From Candidatus Rokuibacteriota bacterium (GTDB taxonomy: Bacteria > Methylomirabilota > Methylomirabilia > Rokubacteriales > CSP1-6), in contig QHTB01000159.1 in NCBI GenBank assembly GCA_003220615.1, positions 1-64,000 on the forward strand: a stretch of DNA of 64,000 nt, written 5' to 3'. The notes under the pieces were generated by a model. It was not told the origin of the DNA. It was given only the letters and a program-made list of their open reading frames with translations, and did no database searches. Position numbers and translations under genes: made by a program. Position 1 is the stretch's first letter; the number at the start of each line of letters is the position of its first letter. Shown in pieces: positions 16,077 through 23,914 of the stretch.

Positions 16077-16970
16077 ACGCTCAGCGCGACTGTTAGGTGA
16101 TCTTCCTATGGCCTCCCGCCGTATCCCTGGAGAAGCTCCCAGCGGGATCGGGGTGTCGTTGAAGTTGACGATTTCGCGATGCGTCGATAATCTCCGGGGC
16201 CCGCTCCATCGGGCATGCGTGCCGAAGGTGATCGGATAGAGAAGTGGTCCGTGCGCGCACACGATGCTCGAGACCGGTACATTACCCTGCGACGATGCCG
16301 AGCGGACGTGGGGAGGCCGTGGGCTTGGCCGGCACTGTTCTGCGTGCGGCGAGGAGATCTCGGCTGACTCTGGCTGGAGGAATGCGAGCCGTTGAAGTCG
16401 GCGTAGCTGCCGGCTCCGTGTCGGAGAACTTGACGGACCGACTATCGAACGATGTAGACCGCCCTCAATACGTTTCACTTTCCGCGATCTTATCGACCAG
16501 GCTAGCTCTTTGCACAGTCCTCGGCATACGTTCCGGGGTTGCGGCGGGAGATAGGAAGCTCGGGACAACCCGCGCGGCAGCCCGATGATATATAGCGCCG
16601 TCCGCCGGCAGACCACCGCCGGCGGACGGGGCACGCACGAAATCCGGCAGCCGTGGGTACTTCCCGCCGCAGAGATCAGTTCAGCGTTTACGAAGAAGTC
16701 TTCTCAGATCGCTCCGCACCCGCCCGCAGTCTCAGACTTCACGCTACTGGCACTCAGCTTGCTCATTTGCTAAAGCGTATGGTCGAGCGGGTTCACGGCC
16801 GTGACAGCTTCTCCGACGCTCTGGAGCGGACGCTCGACATGGGCGTGACGCTCCCCGCGATCGCTCGCTTGACGCCAATGACCACGCGCGACGGCGATGT
16901 ACGCGTCGAGATCGTCGTGGCCACCGCTCCCACGTCGCGGTAGAGCTGTCGACGGCGGGCTGAACGCGTC
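16077..16970. other. Sparse region without a convincing gene
   Basis: About 890 bases hold no reading frame with clear coding character. They are less GC-rich and less codon-biased than their neighbours. The only items I can point to are a perfect hairpin at 16598-16629 and a short plus-strand frame (ATG 16779 to 16943) whose text RDSFSDALERTLDMGV faintly recalls the start of gas-vesicle GvpA-like proteins. That frame has no good ribosome binding site. The region may be a relic of decayed genes. Confidence 0.5.
16598..16629. repeat. Perfect 12-bp inverted repeat (hairpin)
   Basis: The arms 16598-16609 and 16618-16629 are exact reverse complements (ccgtccgccggc / gccggcggacgg) around an eight-base loop. 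There is no T-run on either side, so it is not a standard intrinsic terminator. Confidence 0.6.
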
Positions 16971-17369
16971 CTACTGCCGCGACCAGGACTGGCGCGACCA
17001 CACAGACATCACCTGATTGCCAGAGCCGTCCGGCGCAACGTCGAGGCGGTAGATCGTGCTCCTGGTTCCCCCCACGGTGTGCTGGCAGATGAGATACGAG
17101 GCGCCGTGGATGGAGCACGAGCCGGACGGGGGCAGCAGCCTCGTGATCTGATCGATCATGACCCAGTGCAGGCCGGCGAGCACCTGCCGATGGCTCGCCT
17201 CCGTAGAACGACGCTCGCAGAGCGCCTCCTCGCCCTTCGTCGCCACGACCTTGCAGCGCTCGACCATCGTCTCGTACTCGCGCTCGAACTGAGACTTCGG
17301 CGCCTTCTTGTCACAGGCACTCAGCAGGAGGACGACGAGCGACATCGTCAGGACGCCGTGTCGGGTCAT
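16971..17369 (-). CDS. Lipoprotein of unknown function
   Basis: 132 residues with a lipoprotein signal: MTRHGVLTMSLVVLLLSAC gives the lipobox LLSAC with Cys19 as the lipidated residue. Asp follows at +2 (C-D-K-K), the inner-membrane retention signal in Enterobacteria, which may not hold here. The mature part is helical at first (FEREYETMVERCKVVATKGE) and then has SCSIHGASYLICQHTVGG. Four further Cys (about 39, 51, 84, 94) could form disulfides. No family is recognised. It is followed on the same strand by no close gene; a second small operon ends 33 bases upstream. Confidence 0.65.
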   Translation of the reverse strand: MTRHGVLTMSLVVLLLSACDKKAPKSQFEREYETMVERCKVVATKGEEALCERRSTEASHRQVLAGLHWVMIDQITRLLPPSGSCSIHGASYLICQHTVGGTRSTIYRLDVAPDGSGNQVMSVWSRQSWSRQ

Positions 17370-17402
17370 TTGACAGTCCAGGACACCGTCTGGGGGCGAC
17401 CG

Positions 17403-17669
17403 TCAGCGGCCGTGTTGCGATCCGAGCATCATCATCAGCCCGATGATCTCCGCGGGATTCACCGGTCCGGGTTTCGTCTGTCGTTCGCCCCGCTCCGCGA
17501 GGCGAGGACGGGCCGCGGCCGGACGCGGGGCGTGACCGCCCTGGGTGTCCCGAATGTCGACATCGATCGTCCACACGTGGGTCGCCAGCACGGGTTCGTT
17601 GCGGCTGAAAACAGCGAACCAGGCGCCCACGACGACGAGCAGGGCGAGGAGCGTGGCCAGCGTCCTCAT
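17403..17669 (-). CDS. Small exported or membrane-anchored protein (88 aa)
   Basis: 88 residues from ATG at 17669, overlapping the upstream stop (ATGA). An N-terminal hydrophobic stretch (RTLATLLALLVVVGAWFAVF) is an anchor or signal. The rest is polar: HVWTIDVDIRDTQGG, then a Pro/Ala/Arg-rich linker and NPAEIIGLMMMLGSQHGR. I do not recognise a family. The coupling to the upstream gene supports both being genuine. Confidence 0.55.
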   Translation of the reverse strand: MRTLATLLALLVVVGAWFAVFSRNEPVLATHVWTIDVDIRDTQGGHAPRPAAARPRLAERGERQTKPGPVNPAEIIGLMMMLGSQHGR

Positions 17670-17953
17670 TTCGGCCTGAGATCCCTTGGCGGGCCGAGCA
17701 CGAGCTGGGAGCAGGCGAAGAGGGCGAGGAGAACGGCGCGGCGGAGGTCCGCCAGATGCGTGCGGCGACCGCCAGACCGGCGCACGGTGATCTTCGTCTT
17801 CGCTGCCCAGGCCATGTGTCGCACGGTCCGCACGTCTCCCATGCGCGAGACACGCGCCTTGACCGTCGTGCCGCCCTGCAGCGTCAACGGTCCGCCGACG
17901 ATCTTCCACTCACCGTCGACGCTGGTGACACGATCGCCGATACGCAGCTCCAT
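17666..17953 (-). CDS. Small protein with C-terminal hydrophobic segment (95 aa)
   Basis: 95 residues from ATG at 17953. The first 60 residues look like a small beta barrel (ELRIGDRVTSVDGEWKIVGG, TTVKARVSRMGDVRTVRHMA), similar in style to KOW or DUF small domains but not assignable. A hydrophobic segment RRAVLLALFACSQLVLG follows. An in-frame upstream ATG near 18001 could add 16 residues. It overlaps the next gene by four bases, making a two-gene operon of unknown role. Confidence 0.5.
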   Translation of the reverse strand: MELRIGDRVTSVDGEWKIVGGPLTLQGGTTVKARVSRMGDVRTVRHMAWAAKTKITVRRSGGRRTHLADLRRAVLLALFACSQLVLGPPRDLRPK

Positions 17954-18043
17954 GGGCAAGATCGTCTGGGCCGGTTCTCGACCGGCTCGAGGTCGCGACG
18001 CCATCCGTTCACCCATCCCGCATTGGCTGATGTAAATGGCGCA

Positions 18044-18083
18044 CGCCGTTCGTCGGCGTGCTCGGGAACGCCGACGAACGGCG
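18044..18083. repeat. Perfect 16-bp inverted repeat (hairpin) downstream of the enolase-family gene
   Basis: Arms 18044-18059 and 18068-18083 are exact reverse complements around an eight-base loop. It is the main item in the 17954-18265 gap and lies about 180 bases beyond the stop of the minus-strand gene at 18266. It could terminate that transcript, but no T-run follows. Confidence 0.6.
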
Positions 18084-18265
18084 CGGTTAGCTGCTGACCG
18101 TGAGGTCAGCGAGCGTCGTGTGTATGTGCAAACACCCGGCCGAATCGTGAACGTGTTGATACAAAAGGAGTTCGGCGGACGGATTCGTCGGGAGCCGGCG
18201 AAGGCGCCAAGCCCCACGACATGAACGTCGGGGCTATCGACGCGGTTCGAGCGATCGGCGCCGTG

Positions 18266-19375
18266 CTACGAGAGCACAGCGGTCTTGTGGCGCGCGATCA
18301 GCGCGAAGTCGATGGCGGCGCCGAGTCCGGGTCCCGTCGGGGCGTGGACGAACCCGCGCGCATCGACCTCGATGTCGTCCGCGAGGCCGTACTTCTGGGC
18401 TCCCGCCGGCAGCAAGACTTCGAAGAACTCGCAGTTCTTGATGGCCATGATCACGTGGAGGTTGGCGACGTTGTTCAGCGAATTCCCGCCGTGGTGCACC
18501 TCGAAGTTCATGTGGAAGGCCTCGGCGAGGTGCGCCGTCTTGATCAGCGGCGTGATGCCACCCTTCACCGCCGGGTCACCGCGGAGGTAGTCGGTGGCGC
18601 CCGCCGTGATCCACGGCGCCAGCGCCGTGAAGCCGCCCGGGGTGTACTCGGTGGCGAGGATCGGGATCGACAACTGTTGCTTCAGCTTGACGTAGTTCAC
18701 GAGGTCGTCGTCGGCGAGCGGGTCCTCGTACCAGTGGAACTGTAGCTCCTCGATGGCCTTGCCGACCCGCAACGCTTCCGGGTACTGGTAGGCCCACGTC
18801 GAGTCGAGCATGACGGTGTATCCGTCACCGACTTGCCGGCGCACGGCCCGGCACACCTCGATGTCGGTGGCCGGGTCCGTCGGTGGATGGATCTTGTACG
18901 CCGTCCATCCGTCCGCCTTGAAGCGGGCCGCCTCGGCGGCGTACGCCTCCTTCGACGCGAGCACCGCCGAGCTGGCGTAGGCCGGCACGCGATCGCGATA
19001 GGACCCGAGCAGCCGGTGGATCGGCAGGCCCGCCACCTTGCCCGCGATGTCCCACAGGGCGATGTCCATGGCGCCGATGGCCCGCAGCGTGGTCTGACGG
19101 TTTTTCTGCCACATGGCCTGCCACAGTCGCTCGCGCTCGAGCGGATCCTGTCCCATCACGAGCGGTTTCAGATAGTGGATCAGTGACTCAGCGTCGAAGT
19201 GGGCGCCTCGCATGGCCGAGCCCAGGAAGGCGTGGCCCGGCACGCCCTCATCGGTGTTGATGGTCACGAGGCCGAGCTGGCTCTTGCCGGCGAACGTGCC
19301 GGTGTGGCGGCCGTAGGTGGTCGCCGGGATGTCGCTCCAGGCGAACAGCGTCAGCGTCACGTCGGTGATCTTCAT
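18266..19375 (-). CDS. Mandelate racemase/muconate-lactonizing (enolase superfamily) enzyme
   Basis: 369 residues from ATG at 19375, with GGGAGGG just upstream. The N-terminal capping domain (1-125) is followed by a TIM barrel. YKIHPP near 155 carries the Lys and His typical of KxH-type mandelate-racemase-subgroup acid-sugar dehydratases. Metal ligands are probably D in VMLDSTWAYQ, E in HWYEDPLADDD and E in ILATEYTPGG. FEVHHGGNSLNNVANLH near 305 supplies the second-half catalytic His. The family abstracts the alpha proton of a carboxylate substrate, mostly sugar acids. It stands alone, divergent from the ArsR/Ehr operon. Confidence 0.88.
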   Translation of the reverse strand: MKITDVTLTLFAWSDIPATTYGRHTGTFAGKSQLGLVTINTDEGVPGHAFLGSAMRGAHFDAESLIHYLKPLVMGQDPLERERLWQAMWQKNRQTTLRAIGAMDIALWDIAGKVAGLPIHRLLGSYRDRVPAYASSAVLASKEAYAAEAARFKADGWTAYKIHPPTDPATDIEVCRAVRRQVGDGYTVMLDSTWAYQYPEALRVGKAIEELQFHWYEDPLADDDLVNYVKLKQQLSIPILATEYTPGGFTALAPWITAGATDYLRGDPAVKGGITPLIKTAHLAEAFHMNFEVHHGGNSLNNVANLHVIMAIKNCEFFEVLLPAGAQKYGLADDIEVDARGFVHAPTGPGLGAAIDFALIARHKTAVLS

Positions 19376-19499
19376 CGTCGTCCCTCCCCGGGCTTCCGGG
19401 CCGGACCATACCACGCTCGGCGCCGCTCCGGCACCACGGAGAGGACGTCGTGGACCGGCCGCTCCCGCGATCCGGTGGGACGCACCCGCCTCCGTTTTA

Positions 19500-19528
19500 T
19501 TGACTATATGAGAATATTTGTATATAAG
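19500..19528 (+). promoter_or_regulatory. Promoter and candidate ArsR operator of the Ehr operon
   Basis: TTGACT at 19500-19505, a 17-base spacer and TATAAG at 19523-19528 form a good sigma70-type promoter. The spacer is an AT-rich imperfect palindrome centred on AATATT (tatatgagaat / atttgtatata), standing out in a GC-rich genome and placed where an ArsR dimer would block RNA polymerase. Confidence 0.5.
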
Positions 19529-19535
19529 GGTTCCG

Positions 19536-19901
19536 TTGCTTCCAGGATCGCTGCCGGCGTCCGACCTCCAGCGCTTCAAGGCCGACTTCTTCAAGGCCCT
19601 CGCCCATCCCATCCGGATCCGGCTCCTCGAGGTCCTGCGCGTCCGCGAGCGGAGCGTCCAGGAGCTCCAGGCGGCGCTGGGGCTCGACCAGTCCACCGTC
19701 TCCCAGCAGCTCGCCATCCTGCGCGCCAAGCACGTCGTCGTCGCGCGCAAGGAGGGAACGACCGTGCGCTACGCCGTCCGCGACCCGCTGGTCGGCAACC
19801 TGCTGGATGTGGCGCGGCGCATCTTCAACAACCAGCTCGCCGGGACGCGGACCATGCTCCGAGAGCTGCAGCGCGAGGCCCGCCGGCCCGCGCGCCGCTG
19901 A
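19536..19901 (+). CDS. ArsR-family transcriptional regulator
   Basis: About 121 residues from TTG at 19536; a TTG at 19518 is also in frame but would lie inside the promoter. The winged helix-turn-helix is clear: LQRFKADFFKALAHPIRIRL, VRERSVQELQAALGLDQSTV, SQQLAILRAKHVVVARKEGT, TVRYAVRDPLVGNLLDVARR. There is no ArsR metal-binding ELCVCDL motif, and I see no Cys, so it does not sense metals through cysteines. The stop overlaps the start of the NuoB-like gene (TGATG), so it is the first gene of the complex operon and very likely represses it. What it senses is unknown. Confidence 0.85.
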   Translation: MLPGSLPASDLQRFKADFFKALAHPIRIRLLEVLRVRERSVQELQAALGLDQSTVSQQLAILRAKHVVVARKEGTTVRYAVRDPLVGNLLDVARRIFNNQLAGTRTMLRELQREARRPARR

Positions 19902-20416
19902 TGCTCCGCCAGCTGCGCACCGCGCTTCGCACCGGCGTCGTCACCGAGCCGGGTGTCCCCGCCGAGGCGGCTCCGCTGGAGATCGTGGGGGGGCGGCTGC
20001 GCGAGGAGATCCACCGGCGCTTCAAGCGCTCGCTGCACATCCGTCAGGTGGACGCCGGCTCCTGTAACGGCTGTGAGCTCGAGATCTCAGGACTCATCGG
20101 GCCGCACTACGACTTCGAGCGCTTCGGCCTGCATCTGGTGGCCTCGCCGCGGCACGCCGACTGCCTGCTCGTCACCGGCCCGGTCACGCTCAACATGGCC
20201 GAGCCGCTGCGTCGGACGTGGGAAGCGACCCCCGATCCCAAGTTCGTGGTCGCCGTCGGCGATTGCGGGCGGGACGGCGGCATTTTTGGTGGGTCGTACG
20301 CCGTCGTGGGCGGCGTCAGCAGCGTCGTCCCGGTCGACGCCGTCATCGCGGGCTGCCCACCATCACCGGCGGCGCTCCTGGCCGGTCTGCTCGAGGCGAT
20401 TGGCCGGCGGCCATGA
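19901..20416 (+). CDS. NuoB/HyfI-like small subunit with [4Fe-4S] cysteines
   Basis: 171 residues. DAGSCNGCELEISGLIGPHY gives Cys55 and Cys58, VAVGDCGRDGGIFGGSY gives Cys122 and AGCPPSPAALL gives Cys152. These four ligate the proximal [4Fe-4S] cluster (N2 in complex I) in this family. LLVTGPVTLNMAEPLRRTWE between them is also standard. The subunit passes electrons to or from the large subunit on the inner face of the membrane. It sits between the ArsR gene and the first membrane subunit with overlapping codons. Nothing is missing from the cluster site, in contrast to the large subunit. Confidence 0.9.
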   Translation: MLRQLRTALRTGVVTEPGVPAEAAPLEIVGGRLREEIHRRFKRSLHIRQVDAGSCNGCELEISGLIGPHYDFERFGLHLVASPRHADCLLVTGPVTLNMAEPLRRTWEATPDPKFVVAVGDCGRDGGIFGGSYAVVGGVSSVVPVDAVIAGCPPSPAALLAGLLEAIGRRP

Positions 20417-22320
20417 CCGTCCTCACCTACGTGCTGGCCACGGTCGTCGGCCTCGCGGCCGGTTTCGCCGGCGTCGGCGGCATGCTGGGCGTCGGCATGA
20501 GCTGGCGGCTGCCCGCGCTGCTGCCACTGGGCGGCGTGAGTCTCGTCCTCGATCCGCTGGCCGGGGTGTTCCTGGCGATGATCGGCTTTGCTGCGGTGCC
20601 GGCGTCGCTCTACGCCCTCGGTGACCCACGACAAGCGCGGCGCGGGCGCGGGGCCTATCTGCTCTTCGTCGGCGCCATGGCCGTCGTGCCGCTTGCCGGC
20701 AACGCGCTCACGTTCCTGCTCGCGTGGGAGCTGATGTCGCTCGCCTCCTACATGCTCGTCGTGCACGACCGCGAGGCCCGGGAGGCGATCCGCGCCGCCT
20801 GGGTCTACGCGGTGATGACGCACGCCGGCGTCGTCTGCCTGATCGTCGGCATGCTCCTCCTCGGTGCGTGGGCGGGCAGCTTCGAGGTCGACGCCTGGCG
20901 GGTCGCGGCGCCGGGACTGGCGGCGGGGTCTCGAAACCTGGTCTGGATGCTCCTGGCGCTCGGCTTCGCCGTCAAGGCCGGCGTCGTTCCACTCCACGTG
21001 TGGCTCCCGCTCGCGCATCCGGCGGCGCCGAGCCACGTCTCGGCCCTCATGTCGGGCGTGATGATCAAGCTCGGCGTCTACGGCCTCATCCGCATCTCGC
21101 TGGACTGGCTGGGCGATGGCCCCCTGTGGTGGGGCACCGTGATCCTGCTGGCCGGCGCCGTCTCAGCGATGGTCGGCGTGCTGTCGGCCATCGTCGACCG
21201 CGATCTCAAACGCGTGCTCGCCTTCTCGTCGATCGAGAACGTGGGGATCATCTTGATCGGCCTCGGCGCCGGCGTCCTCTACCACGCGGCTGGGCTGCCG
21301 GCCCTGGCGGTGATCGGCCTGACGGCGGCGCTCTATCACGCCGTCAACCACACCGCCTTCAAGACCCTGCTCTTCCTCGGCGCCGGCGCCGTTGTCCACG
21401 CCACCGGCACGCGCGACATGGAAGCGCTCGGCGGCCTCATCAAGCGCATGCCCTGGACCACGGCGTGCTTCCTGAGCGGGGCCGTCGCCGCCGCGGCGCT
21501 TCCGCCGCTGAACGGCTTCGTCAGCGAGTGGCTCACGTTCCAGGCACTCCTTCAGAATCTCCTCATCGAGCAGCCGGCCGTGAACCTCGTCTTCGCGCTC
21601 GGCATCGCCGCGCTTGCGTTGACGGGCGGCCTCGCGGTGGCCTGTTTCGTCCGCGCGTTCGGCATCAGCTTCCTGGCCGTGCCCCGGAGTGACGCCTCGG
21701 CCCAGGCGCACGAAGTCCCGCGGGCGCCACGCCTGGCGATGACCATGCTCGCTGTCACGTGCCTGGCACTGGGGCTCGGCGTGACCGTGATCGTGCCGGC
21801 GCTCGCGCGGGTCGGCACCGACCTGGTGGGCGTCGTCGGGTCGCTGGCGCTCGGCGACGCGCTCGTCCTGGACGTCTCGGGCAACTTCGCCAGCCTCTCG
21901 GTGCCGGTGATCGCGGTCGCGCTCGCCCTGGCCGGGCTGGGCGTTTTCGGCGGCCTCGTGGTGACGGGCCGCGGTCGGGCCCGGCCTTACGAGACCTGGA
22001 GCTGCGGCCGCATGCTGCAGACACCGCGCATGGAGTACACGGCCACGGCGTTTGCGAATCCCTTCAAGCGCGTGTTCGATTTCTTCTATCGCCCGGTGGA
22101 GCAGATCGACATCGCGGCGCATCCCGCCTCGCGCCTGTTCGTCCAGCGGATCGACTACGCCAACCCGACGCGCTCGCTCTTCGACGACTGGCTCTATCGC
22201 CCGCTGCTCGCCGGCGTGAACCGGGGCGTCCGCGTCGTGCGGATGCTGCAGTCGGGCAGCGCCAATCTCTACCTCACGTACATCCTGCTCGCCCTGCTCG
22301 TCATGCTGGTGTTCGCGTGA
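20413..22320 (+). CDS. hyfB: HyfB-like antiporter-type proton-translocating membrane subunit
   Basis: 635 residues from ATG at 20413 (ATGA overlap) with about 14-16 hydrophobic segments, in the Mrp-antiporter/NuoL family as found in hydrogenase-4. Key proton-path residues are kept: Glu106 in FLLAWELMSLASYML and Lys188 in LGFAVKAGVVPLHVWLPLAH. SAMVGVLSAIVDRDLKRVLA and SSIENVGIILIGLG are typical. The C-terminal region (ETWSCGRMLQTPRMEYTATA, FANPFKRVFDFF) is the hydrogenase-4 B-specific tail. It works in the inner membrane as one of two antiporter-like pumps in this operon. Confidence 0.9.
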   Translation: MTVLTYVLATVVGLAAGFAGVGGMLGVGMSWRLPALLPLGGVSLVLDPLAGVFLAMIGFAAVPASLYALGDPRQARRGRGAYLLFVGAMAVVPLAGNALTFLLAWELMSLASYMLVVHDREAREAIRAAWVYAVMTHAGVVCLIVGMLLLGAWAGSFEVDAWRVAAPGLAAGSRNLVWMLLALGFAVKAGVVPLHVWLPLAHPAAPSHVSALMSGVMIKLGVYGLIRISLDWLGDGPLWWGTVILLAGAVSAMVGVLSAIVDRDLKRVLAFSSIENVGIILIGLGAGVLYHAAGLPALAVIGLTAALYHAVNHTAFKTLLFLGAGAVVHATGTRDMEALGGLIKRMPWTTACFLSGAVAAAALPPLNGFVSEWLTFQALLQNLLIEQPAVNLVFALGIAALALTGGLAVACFVRAFGISFLAVPRSDASAQAHEVPRAPRLAMTMLAVTCLALGLGVTVIVPALARVGTDLVGVVGSLALGDALVLDVSGNFASLSVPVIAVALALAGLGVFGGLVVTGRGRARPYETWSCGRMLQTPRMEYTATAFANPFKRVFDFFYRPVEQIDIAAHPASRLFVQRIDYANPTRSLFDDWLYRPLLAGVNRGVRVVRMLQSGSANLYLTYILLALLVMLVFA

Positions 22321-23261
22321 TCGGCGAGCTCCTGGCCGCCGTCCTTCAGCTCGTGCTGGTGGGCCTGGGCGCGCCACTGCTGATCGGGATTGTGCGCACC
22401 CTGAAGGCGCGACTGGTGGGCCGGCGCGGCCCTAGCCCGTGGCAGCCCTACGCCGACCTTCGCAAGCTCCTCGGCAAGGAGCGCGTCGTGTCGACCACGA
22501 CGTCCTGGATCTTCGCCGTCACGCCGACGATCCTGGCCGCGACCATGCTCGTGAGCGCATTGATCGTGCCGCTCGTGATCAGCCGCCCGGCGCTCGGCTT
22601 CGCCGGCAACGTCATCGTCTTGATGTACCTGTTCCTGGTCGGGGCGTTTTTCCTCGCCCTCGCCGGCCTCGACGCCGGCAGCGCCTTCGGGGGGATGGGC
22701 GGCAGCCGTGAGGTCGCGGTGGCGGCGCTGGCCGAGCCAACCATCGTCCTGGCCGTCTTTGCCCTCGCCATGCGCGCGGGCACGATCAACCTCGGCGGCG
22801 TCGTCGAGCGGGTCAGCGCCGACCCGTGGCTGGCGCTGGCCCCGGGACATCTGCTGGCCTTCGCCGCGTTCTTCATCGTGATGCTCGCGGAGACAGGCCG
22901 TTTGCCGGTCGACAACCCGGCCACCCATCTGGAGCTGACGATGATTCACGAGGCCATGGTCCTCGAATACTCTGGGCCCGACCTCGCCATCGTCGAGTGG
23001 GCCGCCGCGATGAAGCTCTTCCTCTTCATGTCTCTGCTCGCGAATCTCTTCTTCCCGTGGGGCGTGCCGACGGACGCGGGCGTCACGACCCTGGCCGTCG
23101 GTGTGATCGTTCTGGCGGCCAAGCTCACCGTGCTGGCTGGGCTCCTGGCGGTGATGGAGACGGCCATGGCCAAGCTTCGCCTGTTCCGCGTGCCCGAGCT
23201 CCTGGCTGGGTCGTTCGCGCTCGCCCTCCTCTCGGTCACGTCGATGTTCCTGCTGCGATGA
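22317..23261 (+). CDS. hyfC: HyfC/NuoH-like membrane subunit
   Basis: 314 residues from GTG at 22317 (GTGA overlap), with about eight transmembrane segments. This subunit anchors the soluble arm and forms the E-channel in complex I and group-4 hydrogenases. Conserved features: RRGPSPWQPYADLRKLLGKE near 36-55, FFLALAGLDAGSAFGGMGGS near 111-130, VAALAEPTI with Glu140 near 135, AETGRLPVDNPATHLELTMI with Glu192 and Glu206, and HEAMVLEYSGPDLAIVEWA with Glu212 and Glu217. All these acidic residues match family positions, so the coupling path looks intact. Confidence 0.9.
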   Translation: MIGELLAAVLQLVLVGLGAPLLIGIVRTLKARLVGRRGPSPWQPYADLRKLLGKERVVSTTTSWIFAVTPTILAATMLVSALIVPLVISRPALGFAGNVIVLMYLFLVGAFFLALAGLDAGSAFGGMGGSREVAVAALAEPTIVLAVFALAMRAGTINLGGVVERVSADPWLALAPGHLLAFAAFFIVMLAETGRLPVDNPATHLELTMIHEAMVLEYSGPDLAIVEWAAAMKLFLFMSLLANLFFPWGVPTDAGVTTLAVGVIVLAAKLTVLAGLLAVMETAMAKLRLFRVPELLAGSFALALLSVTSMFLLR

Positions 23262-23914
23262 CGGCCGAGCCGATCACCACCGCGACGAACTTCCTCGCCT
23301 TTCTCGGGCTCGTCTCGACGCTCCTGATCGTGTGGCGGCAGAACTGGGCGGGCCGGCGGCGCCTCTTCGTCGTGCAGTCCCTCCTGCTGGCGGCGCTCGC
23401 GACGACCATCGCCGTCTACGGGCACCGCGCGGAGCTCTTTCTCGTCGCGGCCATCGTCGTGCTGCTCAAGGCGTGGTTGATCCCGCGAATCCTCGGCCGC
23501 ATGGCCGCCGGAACGCCCCCGCGACCCGTCGCCCCCGGACGCTCGGCTGGCCTGTCGCTGCTTGCCGTGGGGAGCCTCATCGTGGCCGCCTACGTGATCA
23601 TGTTGCCGGTCACCACCGTCAGCGACCTGCCGACCGTGGGCGGGATCCCTCTCACCTTCGCGATGGCGCTCATCGGCCTCTTCGTGACCGTCACCGGCCG
23701 TGATGTGCTCGGCCACATCCTCGGGTTCCTGATGTTCGAGAACGGGATCTTCGGCCTGGCGTTGCTCGCCACCTACGGCCTTCCCGGGATCGTCGAGGCC
23801 GGGGTCTTCCTCGACCTGTTGGTGATCGTGTTGATCATGGAGGGTGTCGTCCTCCGGATCCGTCGTGAGCACGACTCGATCGCGGTCGATCGCCTGCGCG
23901 AGCTCCGGGGATGA
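23258..23914 (+). CDS. hyfE: HyfE-like (NuoK-related) membrane subunit
   Basis: 218 residues from ATG at 23258 (ATGA overlap), with about six to seven transmembrane helices. LVAAIVVLLKAWLIPRILGR near 65-85 and FLMFENGIFGLALLATYGLP near 160-180 are characteristic of the hydrogenase-4 E subunit, whose second half is related to NuoK. The Glu of MFENG matches the conserved intramembrane carboxylate. DLLVIVLIMEGVVLRIRREH ends the hydrophobic part. It is needed to connect the C subunit with the antiporter-like subunits. Confidence 0.87.
   Translation: MTAEPITTATNFLAFLGLVSTLLIVWRQNWAGRRRLFVVQSLLLAALATTIAVYGHRAELFLVAAIVVLLKAWLIPRILGRMAAGTPPRPVAPGRSAGLSLLAVGSLIVAAYVIMLPVTTVSDLPTVGGIPLTFAMALIGLFVTVTGRDVLGHILGFLMFENGIFGLALLATYGLPGIVEAGVFLDLLVIVLIMEGVVLRIRREHDSIAVDRLRELRG

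Noticed and set aside
16032-16634. 200-codon minus-strand frame in the sparse region
   Set aside because: No motif, signal peptide or ribosome binding site, and residue composition looks random.
19518-19536. TTG at 19518 as start of the ArsR gene
   Set aside because: It lies inside the promoter spacer; the TTG at 19536, after AAGGG, fits better.
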